Origin: 2-01-FULL-45-10 sp964450115 | GTDB lineage: Bacteria; Omnitrophota; Gorgyraeia; 2-01-FULL-45-10 | NCBI GenBank assembly: GCA_964450115.1 | Contig: CAYVCD010000027.1 | Span: forward strand, 1 to 17,432 | DNA length: 17,432 nucleotides | Direction of reading: 5' to 3' | Part shown: one piece after another, positions 14,474 to 17,432 of the stretch | How the letters are laid out: every line of letters starts with the position of its first letter | Numbering within the stretch: position 1 is the stretch's first letter | The notes under the pieces: generated by a model | Seen by the model: the letters and a program-made list of their open reading frames with translations, nothing else | Databases searched by the model: none | What the model was told of the DNA's origin: nothing | Position numbers and translations under genes: made by a program

Positions 14474-14534
14474 TTGACTTAACGGAAAGCATTGTGTATA
14501 CTTATTCAAAAGTTAGTTACTAACTTAGAGAAGG
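14474..14534 (+). promoter_or_regulatory. Promoter, palindromic operator and ribosome site of the ROK gene
   Basis: TTGACT (14474-14479), a 17-bp spacer and TATACT (14497-14502) form a near-consensus promoter. The palindrome AAGTTAGT-T-ACTAACTT (14510-14526) covers the predicted start point. AGAAGG (14529-14534) is the ribosome site, eight bases before the ATG. The TTAGTT/AACTAA half-sites resemble XylR-type ROK operators as I recall them, so autorepression by the encoded protein is likely. The position also makes a second transcription unit after the TPR gene. Confidence 0.75.
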
Positions 14535-14542
14535 TTAAGTAA

Positions 14543-15634
14543 ATGAAAATAGAGCATGGCGAAAAATTCACGCTTCGTGATCTGTCCGAAAAAGAAGCGA
14601 AGAGCCTTTCCGTATTCGGCCTTATAAGATCCAAGGGTCTAATATCAAGGACCGACCTGTCTAAGGATACCGGTATCAATATTGTATCCATATCAAATTA
14701 TGTTAAAGATTTTATAATTAAAGGGTTATTATACGAAAGCGGCTTCGAGACTTCTACGGGAGGAAGGAAACCGGAGCTCGTGGAGATATCTTCCAAAGAC
14801 GCTTCGGTTATGGGCGTTCATGTTACTCCGTCGGAAGCCGCGATAGTTATCTGCGGCCTCGGCGGGAATATCATCGATAAGAAAAGGGTCCCTATATTGG
14901 AAGCGTCCGGCGCCTGTGATGCCATGGCCAAAGCCGTTAATTCAGGCAGCGCAAAGATAAAAGCGGTGGGTCTGGCGAGTTCCGGAGCGGCCAATAACTC
15001 TATAGCCGCATCTCTCGGTGCTTTTCTTAAGGTGCCGGTATTTTCCGGTAGCGCCTTGCTCGCGGCGGCGTTCGCGGAGAAATTTTACAACGACAAGACT
15101 CAGCCGGCGGATCTTTTATATGTGCATTCCGGGCTTGGCGCTTGTGTGGCGGCAAAAGATTTTGAACTTTTAAGTTATGGGGACGACCCAAAAGAAAATA
15201 CGAAATACCTGAGGCCGTGGGGAGGGCGCCTATCGGCCCAAAAAATGGCTAAGGATGAGGTGGAGAAGGGGGTCGGGACCAGCATCGTGCGCATCGCCGG
15301 CGCGGACGTGAAAAATATAACCGAGGAATTGGTCATAGAAGCGTCGAAAAATGGCGACGATGTCGCTTCCGGCATAGTAGAATCGGTAGGAGTAAATCTT
15401 GGCCTGAGGATAGCGTATCTTGTTAATATATTCGCTCCGAAGGCCGTAGTTATAGCAGGCGGCATAGAGAAGGCCGAGGATATAATCCTGCCGGGGATAA
15501 AAAAGATGGTGAAGATGCTCGGTAAAAAAGAACTCTCGAAAAATCTTATAATAAAGTCATCCGTTTTGGGGCAAGACGGCGCCGCTCTGGGCGCGGCAAC
15601 TCTCGCAGTTAGGGAACTTTTCATAAGATCTTAG
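14543..15634 (+). CDS. ROK-family transcriptional regulator with degenerate sugar-kinase site
   Basis: This 363-aa protein has the layout of NagC/Mlc/XylR regulators. A winged HTH (about 18-65, VFGLIRSKGLISRTDLSKDT) and the linker TGGRKPELVEIS (72-83) are followed by a ROK domain (88-360) ending in IAGGIEKAED (304-313) and LGQDGAALGAATLA (342-355). Two family hallmarks are missing. The catalytic DxN region reads PVFSGSALLAAAFAE (165-179) without the aspartate, and the Cys-rich zinc site expected in the middle is absent, with no Cys between 201 and the end. It therefore probably cannot phosphorylate a sugar. Ligand binding may be altered or replaced by another signal. It likely represses its own operon, which includes the Cys-rich protein and the TolC-type channel. 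Confidence 0.88.
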   Translation: MKIEHGEKFTLRDLSEKEAKSLSVFGLIRSKGLISRTDLSKDTGINIVSISNYVKDFIIKGLLYESGFETSTGGRKPELVEISSKDASVMGVHVTPSEAAIVICGLGGNIIDKKRVPILEASGACDAMAKAVNSGSAKIKAVGLASSGAANNSIAASLGAFLKVPVFSGSALLAAAFAEKFYNDKTQPADLLYVHSGLGACVAAKDFELLSYGDDPKENTKYLRPWGGRLSAQKMAKDEVEKGVGTSIVRIAGADVKNITEELVIEASKNGDDVASGIVESVGVNLGLRIAYLVNIFAPKAVVIAGGIEKAEDIILPGIKKMVKMLGKKELSKNLIIKSSVLGQDGAALGAATLAVRELFIRS

Positions 15635-15644
15635 GAGGAAGGCC

Positions 15645-15971
15645 ATGGCGCAGGAAAGAAATTGCAGATTTTGCGGGAAACCTTTTCTAACGAATAAGTA
15701 CCGGCCAAATCAATCGATATGCTCGTCTTTGGAGTGTCAGTATCAGCGCCAACTCGAAAATATGAAGGCCTGGCGCGACCGCAATCCCAATTATTTCAAA
15801 TATAAAGAGGCTCAGGATTCATCCTGGAAGGAGACTTGCAGAAGAAGGTCTCTGGATTGGCGGAAGAAGCATCAGGAGTATCTTAAACTATATCGAGAAG
15901 AGCATAGGGAGCGCCACAGGAATTATATGCGCGATTACATGAGAGAATACAGAAAGAGCAATAAGGAATAG
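15645..15971 (+). CDS. Cys-rich basic protein (108 aa), probable zinc binding
   Basis: C7-x2-C10 (NCRFCGKPF) and C26-x4-C31 (SICSSLECQ) make a plausible four-cysteine zinc knuckle in the first 32 residues. The rest is an extremely basic and aromatic helical tail with a repeating W/Y-R-K pattern (WRKKHQEYLKLYREEHRERH, 72-91), as seen in nucleic-acid-binding tails. The start ATG is eleven bases after the ROK stop, with a strong AGGAGG site. Similar small proteins occur scattered in environmental genomes, as I recall, but I know of no function. RNA or DNA binding is likely. Its place between a regulator and an efflux channel is odd. Confidence 0.75.
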   Translation: MAQERNCRFCGKPFLTNKYRPNQSICSSLECQYQRQLENMKAWRDRNPNYFKYKEAQDSSWKETCRRRSLDWRKKHQEYLKLYREEHRERHRNYMRDYMREYRKSNKE

Positions 15972-15973
15972 TG

Positions 15974-17432
15974 ATGAGAAGAGCTTTTTTGACAGCAATA
16001 TTTTTAATGTTCGCCACCGCTTCCGCGTTTGCGGCCGGTGAGGATAATTCCGGGCGCGAGAAATTCATTCCGGATGCGGCCATAAAAGAACGTATCGCGC
16101 CGGCCATCACGCCGTCCGCCGCAGGGCAGAAACTCGCCATAGAGTTGACAACGCCGCCTTTAACCCAGGAAACGGACCCTGAGGGGGCAGGCCGCACAGA
16201 GACAAGGGATGCCGTAGCCGAACTCGACAAGGCCGTTTTAAACCAGCTCGAAAGCCAGGCTCCTAAGCAGCCGACAAAAGAAGAAAATCTTAAAGCTAAG
16301 ATAGAGGGCCGCCCTGTAGTCAGGGAGGTGGGGTTCAAAAGTATAAAGCTCTATCCTAAAGCTAAGCGCGCCGATCTTAAAGCGCCTATGGTGGCGAGTA
16401 TCGACGATTGTATAAATATTGCCGTAGCAAACCACATACCCCTTCAAGTCGCGCAAAGGTCCATAAAACTGGCCGAGATGAGGGTCTTTGAGGCCCGGCG
16501 TAATCTTCTGCCATCAGCGACGATCGTAGTAGAGAGGTCGAAAGGAACGGTCAGTAATCAGGACTATCTTGGCAGAAAACAATATATAGACTTGCAGCAG
16601 CCCATATTCCACGGCGGCGAACTATACTTTACCATGAAACAGGCCGAGACAAACCTGGAGATATCAAGGAGCGATTACAATCGCGTCAAAAATGACCTGG
16701 TTCTTCAGGTCCGGAAAGCTTACTACACGCTGGAGAAGTCCACGGAGAATCTCGCCCTCCAAAATGTTTTATCGAAGGAAGTCGAAGGGATATCCGAAAG
16801 AGTCTCGAAGGGCTACGAAGCCGGTGTTACCGCTAAGATAGATTTTCTTAATGTGAATTCGCAGACCGGTCAGGTAAAGTATCAGCTCGTTTCAGCGGAA
16901 GGCGATGTGACTATCGCTAAACTGGTTTTGAAACAGGCGATGAATGTAGACCCGAAAGATGAATTTGAAATAGTCCCGAGCCCTGAGTTTAAAAAGGTTA
17001 CGCTCGATTACGAACGGGTGTTGCGGGACGCGTTTTTAAACCGTCCTGAGATCAAAGCAAATTCTCTCATGATAACTTACTATGACTACGGCAAAGGGAT
17101 AGCTAAGGCAAAAGGCTGGCCCAAAGTCGATCTATTAGGTCAGTGGGGATTAGCCTGGGAAGATTATACTGTGGGTGACTTTTATGGTGTGGGCCCAAAC
17201 CCACAACACGGGTCTGCAGATGATCCGGGTCAAGATGCCCCCCGACGCAAATTACAGCAGCAGTGGTATGCCGGCATAAAAGTAGGCGTACCTTTCTATG
17301 GGTCGACAGCCGAATATTCCTATACAAGAGAAGCGTGGGTGCCGGTCGTCCAGACCCTGCAGGGAACCGAGGCCACAGTCAACTCCTTTAAATTTAAGAT
17401 CCTCGATAAGCTCGATTATTATTCCGATAAAC
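15974..17432 (+). CDS. TolC-family outer-membrane efflux protein, 3' end beyond the window
   Basis: 486 codons are present and the frame is still open at the window edge. The signal peptide (MRRAFLTAIFLMFATASAFA) is probably cut after residue 20. Residues 21 to about 140 are an unusually long, charged and proline-containing extension. From about 143 the outer-membrane efflux (OEP) domain begins (DDCINIAVANHIPLQVAQRS), with ARRNLLPSATIVVE, then QQPIFHGGELYFTMKQAE and LQVRKAYYTLEKS. The second OEP half starts near 345 (YERVLRDAFLNRPEIKA), and KAKGWPKVDLLGQWG follows. Such trimers form the outer-membrane exit duct of efflux pumps and type I secretion. ATG 15974 has AAGGA six bases upstream; an in-frame GTG at 15971 shares a base with the previous stop. 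The pump partners must lie outside the window. Confidence 0.92.
   Translation, partial: MRRAFLTAIFLMFATASAFAAGEDNSGREKFIPDAAIKERIAPAITPSAAGQKLAIELTTPPLTQETDPEGAGRTETRDAVAELDKAVLNQLESQAPKQPTKEENLKAKIEGRPVVREVGFKSIKLYPKAKRADLKAPMVASIDDCINIAVANHIPLQVAQRSIKLAEMRVFEARRNLLPSATIVVERSKGTVSNQDYLGRKQYIDLQQPIFHGGELYFTMKQAETNLEISRSDYNRVKNDLVLQVRKAYYTLEKSTENLALQNVLSKEVEGISERVSKGYEAGVTAKIDFLNVNSQTGQVKYQLVSAEGDVTIAKLVLKQAMNVDPKDEFEIVPSPEFKKVTLDYERVLRDAFLNRPEIKANSLMITYYDYGKGIAKAKGWPKVDLLGQWGLAWEDYTVGDFYGVGPNPQHGSADDPGQDAPRRKLQQQWYAGIKVGVPFYGSTAEYSYTREAWVPVVQTLQGTEATVNSFKFKILDKLDYYSDK

Noticed and set aside
15175..15624. 149-aa minus-strand frame opposite the ROK gene
   Set aside because: It is a shadow of a clear ROK domain; its composition is typical of an antisense frame.
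1..17432. CRISPR array
   Set aside because: I saw no regularly spaced repeats with unique spacers. The repeats present are protein-coding (TPR, heptads), isolated inverted repeats or the 55-mer pair.

Overview
The window looks like part of a draft genome or metagenome scaffold from an uncultivated Gram-negative bacterium. The outer-membrane TolC-type channel and the signal peptides support a two-membrane envelope. The style of several proteins reminds me of Candidatus Omnitrophota: long coiled coils, kinesin-light-chain-like TPR arrays, and a secreted protein with an ALAPPL stretch straight after the signal peptide. That assignment is recollection plus inference, not proof. A run of 100 N (8017-8116), flanked by identical 55-bp sequences, joins two contigs.

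Left contig (1-8016). A tRNA-Leu(GAG) gene is followed by about 200 bp of nested inverted repeats, a small GIY-YIG nuclease gene and a tRNA-Glu(CTC) gene. The nuclease reading frame ends inside the tRNA-Glu gene. A large serine recombinase on the minus strand ends inside the same tRNA from the other side. Behind the recombinase lies an all-minus-strand block: a 54-aa protein translationally coupled to the recombinase, a MerR-type regulator with a clear promoter and palindrome, a 908-aa secreted protein with a GHKL ATPase domain, an unrecognised 410-aa protein, and a small Cys/His protein. I read this as an integrative element at tRNA-Glu. Its right end is not visible, because the contig ends first. 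Next to it is a near-consensus plus-strand promoter, followed by hairpins and a terminator-like 55-mer; this may be a small RNA.

Right contig (8117-17432), all plus strand. A promoter (8238-8266) precedes five genes: a membrane-anchored coiled coil, a 570-aa cytoplasmic coiled coil, a ParA-type ATPase, a second membrane-anchored coiled coil with the opposite predicted topology, and an exported 882-aa TPR protein. The last three overlap by 4 bases each. A second promoter with a palindrome at the predicted start site drives a ROK-family regulator that lacks the usual active-site and zinc residues. A Cys-rich basic protein and a TolC-family channel, cut by the window end, follow.

Working model (inference): the ParA ATPase and cytoplasmic coiled coils act on the inner side of the inner membrane, the second membrane protein crosses to the periplasm, and the TPR protein scaffolds partners there, perhaps including the adjacent TolC-type channel. 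This ParA/coiled-coil/TPR cluster is the best candidate here for an undescribed system.
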